Positions 27,906 through 37,594 of a stretch of 64,000 bases of DNA are shown here, one piece after another. Origin of the DNA: Pseudoalteromonas holothuriae (GTDB lineage Bacteria > Pseudomonadota > Gammaproteobacteria > Enterobacterales > Alteromonadaceae); contig NZ_CAMAPC010000005.1 in the NCBI RefSeq assembly GCF_945859825.1, positions 124,001-188,000 of the forward strand, written 5' to 3'. The translations under genes and the position numbers were made by a program. The notes beneath the pieces are model-generated. The model did no database searches, was not told where the DNA came from, and worked only from the letters and a program-made list of their open reading frames with translations. Positions within the stretch are counted from its first letter, which is position 1, and each line of letters opens with the position of its first letter.

Positions 27906-28306
27906 AATAAACATACTACATTAAGTCAATAGCCAGATATTGCGACAGGAAAATGGCTTAGTAACCAGACAACAACTGTGGTGTGTAGCTAGGGTCTGTT
28001 GATCTTTGAGGTATGAATTTTGTTCAAATCAAAGGCTTTCATTACGCGAAATGAGTAATGCAGCATAATAATTTATGTCAGTTGCGAATGACAAAGTAGT
28101 GGAAGCCTTTGGTTGAACCCTTTGGGCAGCGCCATTCGAGCATTTTTTCTACGTTATCACCTGACTTACATAGAATAACTATGCGACGCAGGTTCTGCCT
28201 TGCCAAAATACCCGAATGACTGCTGCAAAAACACACAGCAAAGATCAACAGACCCTAGTCATCTAGCGCTAAAATGATTAGTGTTTTAATAAAATTGGTG
28301 TAAGTA
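27906..28306. repeat. Interspersed repeat R2, copy b, split by a MITE-like element
   Basis: The left part (GCGACAGGAAAATGGCTTAG at about 27940-27960) and right part (CATCTAGCG, then GTTTTAATAAAATTGGTGTA near 28283-28302) match copy a at 5932 in order. If the 264-bp insert is removed, the remaining length (about 135 bp) equals copy a. This region fills most of the gap after panC. Confidence 0.5.
27992..28255 (+). mobile_element. MITE-like element, intact copy A (264 bp)
   Basis: Perfect 17-bp terminal inverted repeats, GGGTCTGTTGATCTTTG at the left and its complement at the right end, flanked on both sides by TA (27990-27991, 28256-28257). There is no open reading frame of useful size. The interior contains two further inverted-repeat pairs (TTCAAATCAAAGGCTTTC with GGAAGCCTTTGGTTGAA; CATTCGAGCATTTT with AAAATACCCGAATG), so a single strand could fold into a branched structure. 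A second copy of the same length is at 33133. A TA duplication is typical of mariner/IS630 transposases; the helper family is inferred only. Confidence 0.85.
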
Positions 28307-28404
28307 TTATTGGGGTTGGTATTACTTTGCAACTAACATTACTTACTATCAAAAGTTGAGGTTATTTACTTAATGTAACTGGGATAAGAAGTAATAATCT
28401 GAAT

Positions 28405-28439
28405 AAAAAAACGGCTCTTAATATAAGAACCGTTTTTTT
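28405..28439. terminator. Bidirectional terminator
   Basis: AAAAAAACGGctCTTA, short loop, TAAGaaCCGTTTTTTT: an inverted repeat with A-run left and T-run right. It lies 43 bp past the pstS-like stop on the minus strand and also closes transcription from panC. Confidence 0.9.
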
Positions 28440-28481
28440 GAGCGCATACTATCTCCCTTCCGTAGGCCGATAGATTAAACT

Positions 28482-29450
28482 TTATAGTAAGCCTAGCTTT
28501 TTAAGCTCTGAGCTTGCCATTTTGCCAGATAGAGGCACGTAACCATCTTTTTCTACAATTTTCTGCCCATCTTGAGAAAGTACCATTTTCAAGAACTCAG
28601 ATTCAATTGGTGATAATGGTTTATTTGGGTGCTTATTCACATAAACGTACAAGAATCGAGATAGCGGGTATTTACCTTGTGCAACATTAGCTAATGTCGC
28701 ATCAACAAAATTGCTGCCTTTTTTCGCTAGAGGCACTGTACGTACACCTGACGTTTTATAACCAATACCAGAGTAACCAATCGCATTAACAGACGAAGAG
28801 ATTGACTGTACAACTGATGCTGAGCCTGGTTGCTCATTCACATTATTACGGAAGTCACCTTTACACAGTGCTTTTTTCTTAAAGTAACCATAAGTACCTG
28901 ATACCGAGTTGCGTCCATAAAGCTGAACATCTTTTACAGCCCAGTCACCCGTTAGCCCTACATCACTCCAACGTGATACTTCTTCTGATGCGCCACATTT
29001 ACGTGTAGAAGAGAAAATTGCATCAACTTGATCTATACGAAGACCTTCAATAGGGTTATCTTTATGTACAAATACAGCAAGTGCATCAATAGCAACGCGT
29101 ACTTCAGTTGGCTTATAGCCGTAACGCTTTTCAAATGCTTCGATTTCTTTAGATTTCATTTTACGGCTCATAGGACCGAAATTAGCTGTTGCTTCAGTCA
29201 GAGCTGGTGGTGCAGTTGAAGAACCTGCTGCTTGAATTTGAATATTTACATTAGGGTAAATACGCTTATATTCTTCAGCCCAAAAGGTCATCATGTTTGC
29301 GAGTGTATCGGAGCCCACAGAAGAGAAGTTACCTGAGATCCCGCTGATTTTATTATATTCTGGTAAAGTTTTATCTAACGCAGAAACTTGTGTTGAAACT
29401 AAGGTTGTAACAGCCACACCCATTGCGGCAACTAAGCTTTTAAATTTCAT
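28482..29450 (-). CDS. PstS-like phosphate-binding periplasmic protein
   Basis: 322 residues from ATG 29450, which has GGAG 8 nt upstream; a longer frame starts at 29477. Signal peptide cleaved near residue 24 (VSA-LDK). The mature protein has the PstS phosphate-site motifs: [47 protein letters not shown], and [18 protein letters not shown]. It is an ABC-type receptor for phosphate. No pstCAB genes adjoin it; instead it precedes phoR-phoB on the same strand. A half Pho-box-like CTGTCAT lies at 29510-29516 upstream, so PhoB control is likely but the full box is poor. Confidence 0.9.
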   Translation of the reverse strand: MKFKSLVAAMGVAVTTLVSTQVSALDKTLPEYNKISGISGNFSSVGSDTLANMMTFWAEEYKRIYPNVNIQIQAAGSSTAPPALTEATANFGPMSRKMKSKEIEAFEKRYGYKPTEVRVAIDALAVFVHKDNPIEGLRIDQVDAIFSSTRKCGASEEVSRWSDVGLTGDWAVKDVQLYGRNSVSGTYGYFKKKALCKGDFRNNVNEQPGSASVVQSISSSVNAIGYSGIGYKTSGVRTVPLAKKGSNFVDATLANVAQGKYPLSRFLYVYVNKHPNKPLSPIESEFLKMVLSQDGQKIVEKDGYVPLSGKMASSELKKLGLL

Positions 29451-29527
29451 TGGGGTTACTCCAATTGTTCGTCCCATTTAATTAACGCAGACTATTTTGC
29501 AGTCATTCAATGACAGAAAAATTACTA

Positions 29528-30859
29528 TTAAGTTACACTTTTATGACTTTTCGTATTTGTCATAAAAGCTTGCTTTGATTTTGTAAAAGTAAATGAAAAA
29601 GTAGACCCTTCCCCTAAAGTACTGTTGATCTCAAGTATAGAGTCATGACGTGTAAGTACATGCTTGGTAATGGCTAACCCTAAACCGGAACCGCCAGTTT
29701 TACGACTACGAGCTTTATCTACGCGATAAAAGCGCTCGGTCAATCGATGAATGTGCTCTGGTGCAATTCCATCACCATTATCTATCACTGAGAATCTTGG
29801 TTGCCCATCGGCATCAACTTGCCAACTCACTGCAACTTGCCCTTCAGGCTTAGTATAATGAATTGCATTAAAGACAAGGTTTGAAAATGCACTACGTAAT
29901 TCATCTGCAGAGCCAACAATATCTAAAGATTGATCTATATTAAACACCAACTGATGGTGCTTCTCTTGGTTAAGTGATTTAGCTTCTATTTCAATCAGAG
30001 AAAGCATTTTAGGAACATTAACAGGCTTATCATTATCTTGTTTACGAGCTCCCTCTATACGAGACAATGATAACAATTGATTGACCAGACTATCCATACG
30101 CTTACACTGCTCAATCATGGTGTGATGGGCTTTGTTCCACATACTTGGCGGTGGTAAGTTATCACTGTCTAACATCTCGAGATAACCCGTTACAACCGTC
30201 AATGGTGTACGTAGTTCATGAGATACATTGGCAACAAAGTCTTTACGCATTTGTTCTAGTTGCTTCAATCGAGTTATGTCTCGAACCACCATCATTAGCT
30301 GCTCAGCATAGGGCATAACCCTAAACTCCAAAACTTGCTCACTCGCGTGACCTGAATCAAGCTCTAGTGGGTCATCAAACTCATGATCATGCATATATCT
30401 AGCAAACTTAGGATCGCGGATCAGATTATCTAAGCGCTGTCCATGGTCTGTGGGCCACTGCAAGCCTAATACCTTTAAAGCCAACTGGTTACACCACACA
30501 ATACTCATATCTTGCTGTAATACAACAACCGCGTCCGGTACTGCCTCAGCCCCTTCACGAAAACGACGAATCAGTTCTGCTAATTCATTACGCTTTTTAC
30601 GATTACGATGCTGTAAGTGATAAATACCTTCAAATATTTGCTCCCATGCACCCTCTCCCTCTGGCGGATTAAAACTGCGCTGGTTCAACAACCAATCACT
30701 TAAACGATAGAGCTGATGGTAATGCCATAATAATAATGAAACAGCCCCAATAAATAACAATACAAAAGGGGCACCGATCAGAATACCAATCAAAGTTAAA
30801 GGCAAAAAATACAAAAACAGGCGCTTGAATAACGCCTGTTTATTTATCACTCGGTACAT
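29528..30859 (-). CDS. phoR: Phosphate regulon sensor kinase PhoR
   Basis: 443 residues. Two close N-terminal membrane segments (about 11-45), a PhoR-type linker, a PAS domain (about 100-190), then HisKA with the phospho-acceptor His in FVANVSHELRTPLTVVTGY, and HATPase with NLVFNAIHYT, DNGDGIAPEH and GGSGLGLAI. It senses phosphate limitation through the Pst system and phosphorylates PhoB. It lies 38 bp downstream of phoB on the same strand. Confidence 0.96.
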   Translation of the reverse strand: MYRVINKQALFKRLFLYFLPLTLIGILIGAPFVLLFIGAVSLLLWHYHQLYRLSDWLLNQRSFNPPEGEGAWEQIFEGIYHLQHRNRKKRNELAELIRRFREGAEAVPDAVVVLQQDMSIVWCNQLALKVLGLQWPTDHGQRLDNLIRDPKFARYMHDHEFDDPLELDSGHASEQVLEFRVMPYAEQLMMVVRDITRLKQLEQMRKDFVANVSHELRTPLTVVTGYLEMLDSDNLPPPSMWNKAHHTMIEQCKRMDSLVNQLLSLSRIEGARKQDNDKPVNVPKMLSLIEIEAKSLNQEKHHQLVFNIDQSLDIVGSADELRSAFSNLVFNAIHYTKPEGQVAVSWQVDADGQPRFSVIDNGDGIAPEHIHRLTERFYRVDKARSRKTGGSGLGLAITKHVLTRHDSILEINSTLGEGSTFSFTFTKSKQAFMTNTKSHKSVT

Positions 30860-30897
30860 ATATGATCGTGTCCTAACACAACAATTACTAACCTATT

Positions 30898-31587
30898 TTA
30901 TAACTTGCTAGAAAAACGATAACCTGCACCACGCACAGTTTGTACTAATCTATCATGGCCTAATGGTGCAATAGCTTTACGTAGACGACGGATATGCACA
31001 TCAACCGTTCTGTCTTCAACATATACATTAGTACCCCATACATGATCTAGCAATTGCTCACGGCTATATACTCTTTCAGGGTGTGTCATAAAGAAATGTA
31101 ATAAGCGAAATTCAGTTGGACCCATATCTAATTCACTTCCCGCAGAAGTCACACGGTGTGAAATAGGGTCTAGACGCAAGCCATGAACTTCAATAGCTTC
31201 TTCTAATGAAGTCGGAGAAACACGACGGATCACCGCTTTGATCCTCGCCATTAACTCTTTTGGAGAAAAAGGTTTTGTAACGTAATCATCAGCGCCTACT
31301 TCTAAACCTTTTACTTTATCTTCCTCTTCACCACGTGCAGTTAACATAATGATTGGGATTTGGCGTGTATATTCGCTTTGCTTAAACTTTTTTGCAATCT
31401 GAATACCACTTCCGCCTGGTAGCATCCAATCTAGCAATACCATATCTGGATATGGTTCTACCATTGCGGCTATGGCGGAATCATAATCTTCAGCTTCAAT
31501 AGCTTGAAAACCATTTTGTTCTAAAACAAATACCAGCATTTCTCTGATAGGCGCTTCATCATCAACTACAAGTACTTTACGTGACAT
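30898..31587 (-). CDS. phoB: Phosphate regulon response regulator PhoB
   Basis: 229 residues from ATG 31587 ([18 protein letters not shown]), the same length as E. coli PhoB. In-frame starts at 31605 and 31623 would add 6 or 12 residues. The receiver has the acidic pocket DDE, phospho-acceptor Asp in [10 protein letters not shown], and the conserved Lys in [13 protein letters not shown]. The OmpR-type winged helix ends with [12 protein letters not shown] and VRGAGYRF. A Pho box precedes it, implying autoactivation. Confidence 0.97.
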   Translation of the reverse strand: MSRKVLVVDDEAPIREMLVFVLEQNGFQAIEAEDYDSAIAAMVEPYPDMVLLDWMLPGGSGIQIAKKFKQSEYTRQIPIIMLTARGEEEDKVKGLEVGADDYVTKPFSPKELMARIKAVIRRVSPTSLEEAIEVHGLRLDPISHRVTSAGSELDMGPTEFRLLHFFMTHPERVYSREQLLDHVWGTNVYVEDRTVDVHIRRLRKAIAPLGHDRLVQTVRGAGYRFSSKL

Positions 31588-31636
31588 CCGAATGTTCTCT
31601 TTCATTACCGAAGTTGGTGTCATTATTATGACTTAG

Positions 31637-31654
31637 TGTGACAGTTTTATGAAA
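31637..31654 (-). promoter_or_regulatory. Pho box upstream of phoB
   Basis: Minus strand TTTCATAAAACTGTCACA matches the known PhoB site pattern (CTGTCATA-A-A-CTGTCA-type direct repeat): TTTCATA, AAAC, TGTCACA. It is 50-67 bp before the preferred phoB ATG. Confidence 0.75.
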
Positions 31655-31765
31655 TAGTACATCTGATTTTAAAAAGCTGCCAAAAAATTGCGAATTTAAT
31701 TTTTAACCACAATATTTTGTAGCTTATTGATGTTACAGGATTATTTAAAAAATAAAAACATTTAA

Positions 31766-32716
31766 CTAAAAATCATAACGTAATGTAAGCGCCATGTGTT
31801 CCTGTTCTGGACTGTTGTCTAAGTCGAATTGCGAGTACCAAATATACATACGCGCTTGCTTTGAAAGGCTTTTTTCTACACCGACTGACGTTGCATTACC
31901 CGAATCCGATAGTTTACCTGACGCACCATCAGAGTCTTGATATTGTGCTAACAATTTATAACTATCAATTTTGTATGAAGCACTCACCATAAAGCTATCC
32001 ACTTTATCATTAGATGCTATTTTTTCGCTTTGTTGATACATCCCCCCAAGCGTTGCATCACCTATCCTACCTTGAATAGTAACACGATTTATATCTTGCC
32101 CAGCTACTTCATTATCGTGCGCAACACTAATATAAATTGGTGTTTTCTTTAATTTACTATCACCATAAATGCCTGCAATAGAAAGCCCTGATTCACCATT
32201 TTGCTTACTGTTATCTTCTGCAATATAACTAACTACAAATTTCAAATGATTAAGTACAGGTGTCGTATATTGTATGGTATCTCCTAAGCGATTCTCTCCA
32301 GCAAACATCGTTTTAATGTCAGCTTCAAAATCGTTCATCATATCGATTTTACCTTGCGATTTTTTCATCGCTGTATCATCACGGCCAATCAATACTTGTC
32401 CGAAACTTCCTTTCAAACCAACATATTGAGATCTAGCGGTTATGTTTTCACCACTTTTGCCATCTTTGTCGTTATCAGCAGGATTAACCTCAAACTCATA
32501 TTTAAAAAACACTTCTAGCCCATCATTAATTTTTGCATCGCCTTTCATACCAAGACGTGATGCATAACTTTCAATACTCGTTTCACTCTCACTTGCAACA
32601 TCACTATATTGCACACCAGCATGAACACGGCCATAGACCTTCACAGCTTCTGCATTCGCAAAGCCTGATAAAATTAATAATGAAGAACAAAAAACCGTTA
32701 ATTTATTTATTTTCAT
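31766..32716 (-). CDS. Gram-negative general porin
   Basis: 316 residues with a signal peptide (cleavage after FANA, residue 22). Typical 16-strand porin features: VKVYGRVHAGVQYSD at the start, the LKGSFGQVLIGRDDTAMKKSQGKID loop-3 region, and a C-terminal LTLRYDF ending in Phe, the Bam recognition signal. It lies upstream of phoB on the same strand with 142 bp between the phoB frame and its stop, so it may be a phosphate-limitation porin (inference). Its upstream region contains an unusual GATC cluster (separate entry). Confidence 0.9.
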   Translation of the reverse strand: MKINKLTVFCSSLLILSGFANAEAVKVYGRVHAGVQYSDVASESETSIESYASRLGMKGDAKINDGLEVFFKYEFEVNPADNDKDGKSGENITARSQYVGLKGSFGQVLIGRDDTAMKKSQGKIDMMNDFEADIKTMFAGENRLGDTIQYTTPVLNHLKFVVSYIAEDNSKQNGESGLSIAGIYGDSKLKKTPIYISVAHDNEVAGQDINRVTIQGRIGDATLGGMYQQSEKIASNDKVDSFMVSASYKIDSYKLLAQYQDSDGASGKLSDSGNATSVGVEKSLSKQARMYIWYSQFDLDNSPEQEHMALTLRYDF

Positions 32717-32831
32717 TGTCGCGCAGCCTTATAATATGAAAGATTCAAGTTCTATTCCGTTGAACTCACATGGCCAGAAATACTAGGGCGTGCCCTAGCT
32801 ACAATATAAAAATTAGTCGCTCCTGATGGGA

Positions 32832-33099
32832 GATCAAGAAATAATAACGCTCAGGATCAAATTTATACTAACAGAGCGCTCCGGGATCAAAATCTTACTA
32901 ACCAGGCCGCTATTGAGATCAATATTTTACTTACTTTATGATCTATAAACGCCTTTATAACCATTAAATTAGCTAAAAAACATATAAAAATGGCTCATAA
33001 TGAGATCTATTGACATTAAGCTGGTAAAAAACTGATCCTAAATAGCGAAATCAGGTAACTTACTGATCTTTAAAAGTGATCCAAGGTAAAATAATGATC
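32832..33099. repeat. Cluster of ten GATC sites with about 30-bp period
   Basis: GATC begins at 32832, 32855, 32885, 32917, 32940, 33004, 33034, 33065, 33078 and 33096. About one is expected in 268 bp of random sequence. Several are spaced 30-32 bp and share flanks such as GATCAAAATCTTACTAACC and AACTTACTGATC. It lies 116-383 bp upstream of the porin start. I see no gene in the 702-bp gap that contains it. Possible regulatory array or decayed tandem repeat. Confidence 0.7.
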
Positions 33100-33102
33100 C
33101 AA

Positions 33103-33127
33103 AAAAAAGCCTCATAATGAGGCTTTT
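33103..33127. terminator. Terminator displaced from the fba operon
   Basis: AAAAGCCTCAT, a single A, ATGAGGCTTTT. Strong stem with A-run left (T-run on the minus strand). It lies beyond the MITE-like element, 290 bp past the fba stop. Confidence 0.85.
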
Positions 33128-33132
33128 AATTA

Positions 33133-33396
33133 GGGGCTATTGATCTTTGCTGTGTGTTTTTGCAGCAGTCATTCGGGGATTTTGGCAAGGCAGAACCTAC
33201 GTCACATAGTTATTCTATGTCAGCTAGGTGATAACGCTGAAAAAATCTCCGAATGGCGCTGTCCAAAGGGTTCAACCAAAGGCTTCCACTACTTTGTCAT
33301 TCGCAACTGACATAAACTATTATGCTGCATTGCTCATTTCGCGTATTGAAAGCCTTTGATTTGAACAAAATTCATACCTCAAAGATCAACAGCCCC
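33133..33396 (-). mobile_element. MITE-like element, intact copy B (264 bp, inverted)
   Basis: Same 264-bp length as copy A but in the opposite orientation, and similar along its whole length. Terminal repeats GGGGCTATTGATCTTTG and complement of GGGGCTGTTGATCTTTG (16 of 17). TA flanks on both sides (33131-33132, 33397-33398). Non-coding. Inserted between fba and its terminator. Confidence 0.85.
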
Positions 33397-33418
33397 TAAC
33401 TAATAGCAGACTTAGTTA

Positions 33419-34483
33419 TTATTTGATCTGAGGATTGAGCTCACCCGATAAATAACGTAAATGCATATCATCTAATGAAATAGGTTTAATTTTACCTGCT
33501 TGGCCCGCAGTGCCAAATGCTTCATAACGATCAATACAAATTTCAGTCATTGCTTTTGTGGCTTCAGCTAAAAATTTACGAGGATCGAAATTTGCAGGAT
33601 TATGTGCAAGATGACGGCGAATAGCACCCGTTGATGCCAAACGTAAATCCGTATCAATATTTACTTTACGCACACCATGTTTGATCCCTTCTACGATCTG
33701 CTCAACTGGCACACCATAAGTTTCAGGGATCTCACCACCATACTCATTAATAATAGCCAACCAGTCTTGTGGTACTGATGAAGAGCCATGCATAACTAAA
33801 TGCGTATTAGGTATACGCGCATGGATATCTTTAATGCGATTAATCGCTAAAATATCACCTGTTGGTGGGCGCGTAAATTTATAGGCACCATGTGAAGTAC
33901 CACACGCAATAGCCAATGCATCCACACCAGTTTTGCTAACAAAATCAGCCGCTTCTTCAGGGTCCGTTAGCATTTGCTCACGTGATAATTTACCTACTGC
34001 GCCAATGCCATCTTCTTCGCCCGCTTCTCCGGTTTCTAAAGACCCAAGTACACCAAGCTCACCTTCCACCGATACACCACAGGCATGAGCCATTTCAACC
34101 GTTCGGCGTGTCACATCAACATTATACTCGTAGCTTGAAGGCGTTTTCCCATCATCAAGGAGTGAGCCATCCATCATAACTGACGAGAAACCTAGCTGTA
34201 TCGAACGCTGACAAACCGCAGGAGAAGTACCGTGATCTTGATGCATAACCACTGGGATGTGAGGCCATTCTTCAATTGCAGCTAAGATCATATGACGTAT
34301 AAATGGTGCGCCAGCGTAAGCACGTGCACCCGCAGAGCCTTGAACAATTACAGGGCTGCTAGTTTTATCCGCCGCTTCCATAATTGCGCGCATTTGCTCT
34401 TGGTTATTTACGTTAAAGGCTGGCACTCCATAACCATGCTCTGCTGCATGATCAAGAAGTTGACGCATACTGATTAAAGCCAT
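33419..34483 (-). CDS. fba: Class II fructose-bisphosphate aldolase
   Basis: 354 residues, CbbA/Calvin-type class II aldolase. It cleaves fructose-1,6-bisphosphate to DHAP and glyceraldehyde-3-phosphate. Zinc ligands lie in [11 protein letters not shown] and further His in [12 protein letters not shown] and [26 protein letters not shown] and [12 protein letters not shown] are family motifs. Third gene of epd-pgk-fba, a conserved gammaproteobacterial order. AAAGC-rich leader with GGAGAAAGC upstream gives a good ribosome site. Confidence 0.96.
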   Translation of the reverse strand: MALISMRQLLDHAAEHGYGVPAFNVNNQEQMRAIMEAADKTSSPVIVQGSAGARAYAGAPFIRHMILAAIEEWPHIPVVMHQDHGTSPAVCQRSIQLGFSSVMMDGSLLDDGKTPSSYEYNVDVTRRTVEMAHACGVSVEGELGVLGSLETGEAGEEDGIGAVGKLSREQMLTDPEEAADFVSKTGVDALAIACGTSHGAYKFTRPPTGDILAINRIKDIHARIPNTHLVMHGSSSVPQDWLAIINEYGGEIPETYGVPVEQIVEGIKHGVRKVNIDTDLRLASTGAIRRHLAHNPANFDPRKFLAEATKAMTEICIDRYEAFGTAGQAGKIKPISLDDMHLRYLSGELNPQIK

Positions 34484-34599
34484 TTTGCTTTCTCCAATAG
34501 TCGATGGCTTGAGCCATCTTGTTTGAACGGGATAAATTAAATGTGGTCAAAACCACTGTTATTTGTTCACATCTAAGTGAGAGTGACATAAACAAATAA

Positions 34600-34617
34600 G
34601 GCCAGCAAAAGCTGGCC
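34600..34617 (-). terminator. Possible attenuator or terminator between pgk and fba
   Basis: GGCCAGC, AAAA loop, GCTGGCC: perfect 7-bp stem just after the pgk stop. On the minus strand it is followed by TTATTTGTTT, a broken T-run, so it may only partly stop transcription into fba. Confidence 0.6.
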
Positions 34618-34625
34618 CATAAACA

Positions 34626-35804
34626 TTAAATATTTGCTCTTTTCTCAAGCATAGCTACTGCTGGTAGTTTTTTCCCTTCTAAAAACTCTAAAAAGGCACC
34701 ACCACCGGTAGAAATATAAGAAATATCATCTGCCACGCCATACTTATCAATCGCAGCTAACGTGTCTCCGCCACCTGCAATTGAAAAAGCGTTTGATTTA
34801 GCAATTGCATTCGCAATTGCCTCTGTACCATTGCCAAATTGGTCGAACTCAAAGACGCCAACTGGGCCATTCCAAACTACGGTCCCTGCATGTTCAATAA
34901 TTTTTGCCAGTGTATTTGCCGTATCTGGACCAATATCAAAGATCATGTCCTCGTCAGTTACTTCACTTACATTCTTGATGGTTGCAACTGCTGTCTCTGA
35001 AAATTCTGACCCCACAACCACGTCACTAGGTACTGGAATATCACCATCATTATGACGAGCCGCTTCAGTGAGTTTGGTAGCCTCTGCAATTAAATCTTTT
35101 TCATACAAAGACTTACCAACAGGGTAACCTGCCGAAGCAATAAATGTATTGGCAATACCGCCACCAGCAACTAGCTGATCAACCACTTTTGAAAGTGAGT
35201 CTAATACGGTGAGTTTGGTCGAGACTTTTGAACCACCTACAATCGCCACTAACGGGCGAGCAGGGTTATCCAGCGCTTTGCCTAAAGCATCTAATTCAGT
35301 AGCAAGTAATGGGCCTGCACAAGCTATCGGTGCAAATAAGCCAACACCATGTGTTGATGCTTGAGCACGGTGAGCCGTACCAAACGCATCCATTACATAT
35401 ACATCACATAATGCGGCTAGCTGCTTAGACAAGGTCTCATCATCTTTCTTTTCACCCTTATTAAAGCGTACATTTTCAAAAACAACCACTTCATTATCGG
35501 CAACGTCAACACCGCTTAAATAATCAGTCACTAAACGAACATTTTGCTCTAACGCTTGGTTTAAATAATCGACTACTGGCTGCAAAGAGTATTGTGCGTC
35601 ATATTCACCTTCTGTAGGACGACCTAAATGTGACATCACCATCACTTTAGCGCCCTTTTCAAGGGCCAACTTAATTGTTGGCAAAGACGCCCGAATACGG
35701 GCATCGGAGGTCACTTTGCCCTCTTTAACAGGCACATTTAAATCTTCACGAATTAAAACGCGTTTACCACTTAAATCTAAATCTGCCATTTTAATGACTG
35801 ACAT
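34626..35804 (-). CDS. pgk: Phosphoglycerate kinase
   Basis: 392 residues. Transfers phosphate from 1,3-bisphosphoglycerate to ADP. N-domain substrate motif [24 protein letters not shown], and C-domain nucleotide motifs [21 protein letters not shown]-like [16 protein letters not shown] and [26 protein letters not shown] gives a ribosome site before the ATG. Between epd (42 bp upstream) and fba. Confidence 0.97.
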   Translation of the reverse strand: MSVIKMADLDLSGKRVLIREDLNVPVKEGKVTSDARIRASLPTIKLALEKGAKVMVMSHLGRPTEGEYDAQYSLQPVVDYLNQALEQNVRLVTDYLSGVDVADNEVVVFENVRFNKGEKKDDETLSKQLAALCDVYVMDAFGTAHRAQASTHGVGLFAPIACAGPLLATELDALGKALDNPARPLVAIVGGSKVSTKLTVLDSLSKVVDQLVAGGGIANTFIASAGYPVGKSLYEKDLIAEATKLTEAARHNDGDIPVPSDVVVGSEFSETAVATIKNVSEVTDEDMIFDIGPDTANTLAKIIEHAGTVVWNGPVGVFEFDQFGNGTEAIANAIAKSNAFSIAGGGDTLAAIDKYGVADDISYISTGGGAFLEFLEGKKLPAVAMLEKRANI

Positions 35805-35846
35805 GGACCATCTCCTTTATAAACGATACTTCATTATTCAAATAAA

Positions 35847-36860
35847 TTATTTCGCAGCGAGCATTGCGACCGCGGTGTCAAGCATACGATTGGCAAATCC
35901 CCACTCGTTGTCGCACCACACCAACAATTTTACTAGTCGTTTATGACTAACGCGTGTTTGCGTACCATCAATAATACAAGAATGTGGGTCATGATTAAAA
36001 TCAACCGAGACTAATGGCTCTTCGGTATAACTTAATATGCCTTCTAAACGGCCCGATGCTGCCTTGCTCAGTACCTCATTGACCTTAACCAAATCAACAT
36101 CTTGGTTCAGCGTCACACTCAGGTCCATCGCTGTCACATTAATAGTAGGAACTCGCACAGCAATTGCCTCAAATCGACTATGAAACTTAGGCAAAATGCG
36201 TTCTATTCCACGCGCTAATTTGGTATCTACAGGAATAATTGATTGGCTTGCGGCACGTGTTCGACGCAAATCACTATGATACGCATCAATAACTTGTTGA
36301 TCATTCATGGAAGCGTGAATGGTCGTTATAGCGCCTGATTCAATGCCAAATGCATCATCCAGTACTTTAATAACCGGCACGATACAATTAGTTGTGCATG
36401 AGCCATTAGACACAATGGTGTGTGACGAAGCGAGTTCTTCTTCATTAATGCCATATACGATAGTGGCATCTACATCGGCATCAGCAGGCTGAGAAAAAAG
36501 TACCTTTTTTGCACCAGCGTTTAAATGTTTTTGGGCATCTTGGCGAGAATGAAATACACCGGTACACTCTAACACCACATCAACATCTAGCGCTTGCCAA
36601 GGTAATAAGCTTGGATCTGCTTCACTAAACAGTTGAATACTATCGCCTGCGACATTTAAATAAGGTGCTTGGTGACTAACGTCAAATGCAAACCGACCAT
36701 GAGAAGTATCGTACTTTAAAAGGTGGGCAACCCCTTTGGGGTCTGCAAGTTCATTTATCGCTACAATTTGAATGTCGTTCTGACGTCCAGATTCATACAA
36801 GGCACGTACAATATTACGACCAATACGACCAAAACCATTAATTGCCAGTTTGATTGTCAT
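35847..36860 (-). CDS. epd: D-erythrose-4-phosphate dehydrogenase
   Basis: 337 residues of the GAPDH superfamily. Rossmann motif [19 protein letters not shown] at the start and catalytic Cys in [17 protein letters not shown]. Epd-typical wording is [32 protein letters not shown], where GAPDH would have TTVHA and a different S-loop. It makes 4-phosphoerythronate for pyridoxal phosphate synthesis. The pgk-fba linkage supports Epd, although GapB-type activity cannot be excluded from sequence. Confidence 0.9.
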   Translation of the reverse strand: MTIKLAINGFGRIGRNIVRALYESGRQNDIQIVAINELADPKGVAHLLKYDTSHGRFAFDVSHQAPYLNVAGDSIQLFSEADPSLLPWQALDVDVVLECTGVFHSRQDAQKHLNAGAKKVLFSQPADADVDATIVYGINEEELASSHTIVSNGSCTTNCIVPVIKVLDDAFGIESGAITTIHASMNDQQVIDAYHSDLRRTRAASQSIIPVDTKLARGIERILPKFHSRFEAIAVRVPTINVTAMDLSVTLNQDVDLVKVNEVLSKAASGRLEGILSYTEEPLVSVDFNHDPHSCIIDGTQTRVSHKRLVKLLVWCDNEWGFANRMLDTAVAMLAAK

Positions 36861-36967
36861 TACATTGAAAATCCAGCTAAGTGCAAAAAATTAAAGGAGC
36901 ACAGCTCCAAAGATGGCGCTATTGTAATCGACCAAGGCTCAATGTGTAAGGGCAATAAGAAGTTTTT

Positions 36968-37594
36968 TTACATTAAGTCTGCTAATTTAATACGTTTTCC
37001 TGCACTTATACTACTCACTTGTGCCAACAATAATTCTGCAGTGGCTAAAGTATCTACCAGTGCATTATGAGTCTGATAGTCGGGCAGCTGATAACGCTTT
37101 CGACATGCCGGCAAAGTTAAGCTATCCACAGCAATTGGTTGACCTGTTGACGTTAAACGCCGCTTTTCAATCAACATCGTATCTAAAATTGCTCTGGGCT
37201 TGATTTCAACACCAATGACATTACTCGCGTTTTTGATAAATGCCCAATCAAGCACCGCGTTATGGCACACTAACACTTGCCCCTCTACGACTTGCGCTAA
37301 ACGCAGTATAATGTTTTCTAACTTGTCTCCTTGTTCTAGCATTGTCTCATCGATACCATGATAAATTGGGCTTTGCGCCAATGACTTTACTTCCTTATTC
37401 AAATAATATTGCGCAGTGTGTAAGCTTATGTTTAGGCTATCAAAATTTAGCCAAGCGACTGAGACAATTTCACATTTATTAACATCTAACCCGGTAAGCT
37501 CTAAATCCATAGCCACATAGTGCAATGCTTTAAAATCGCACTGTTTTAACTTTGCATGCCGATACATTTTTTGTAACCAGTACGGCAAAATCAT
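36968..37594 (-). CDS. DEDDh 3'-5' exonuclease, DnaQ/PolC-like
   Basis: 208 residues. Exo I motif AMDLELTGLD (Asp, Glu), Exo II VCHNAVLDWAFI (Asp), Exo III THNALVDTLATAELL (His and Asp), so all five catalytic residues are present. Expected to remove 3' nucleotides from DNA or RNA; the physiological substrate is not known. Its start overlaps the stop of the DUF294 gene by one base, and this exonuclease-DUF294-symporter order is common near acs in marine gammaproteobacteria. Confidence 0.9.
   Translation of the reverse strand: MILPYWLQKMYRHAKLKQCDFKALHYVAMDLELTGLDVNKCEIVSVAWLNFDSLNISLHTAQYYLNKEVKSLAQSPIYHGIDETMLEQGDKLENIILRLAQVVEGQVLVCHNAVLDWAFIKNASNVIGVEIKPRAILDTMLIEKRRLTSTGQPIAVDSLTLPACRKRYQLPDYQTHNALVDTLATAELLLAQVSSISAGKRIKLADLM

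Noticed and set aside
29510..29516. Full Pho box before the pstS-like gene
   Set aside because: One half (CTGTCAT) is good but the second half at the right spacing is poor, so it is mentioned only as a half site.
32832..33099. CRISPR array
   Set aside because: The repeated unit is only loosely conserved, spacing varies from 13 to 64 bp, and there are no cas genes.
33133..33396. Transposase fragment encoded in the 264-bp element
   Set aside because: Short frames exist, but none shows a recognisable transposase motif and the sequence is better explained by nested inverted repeats.
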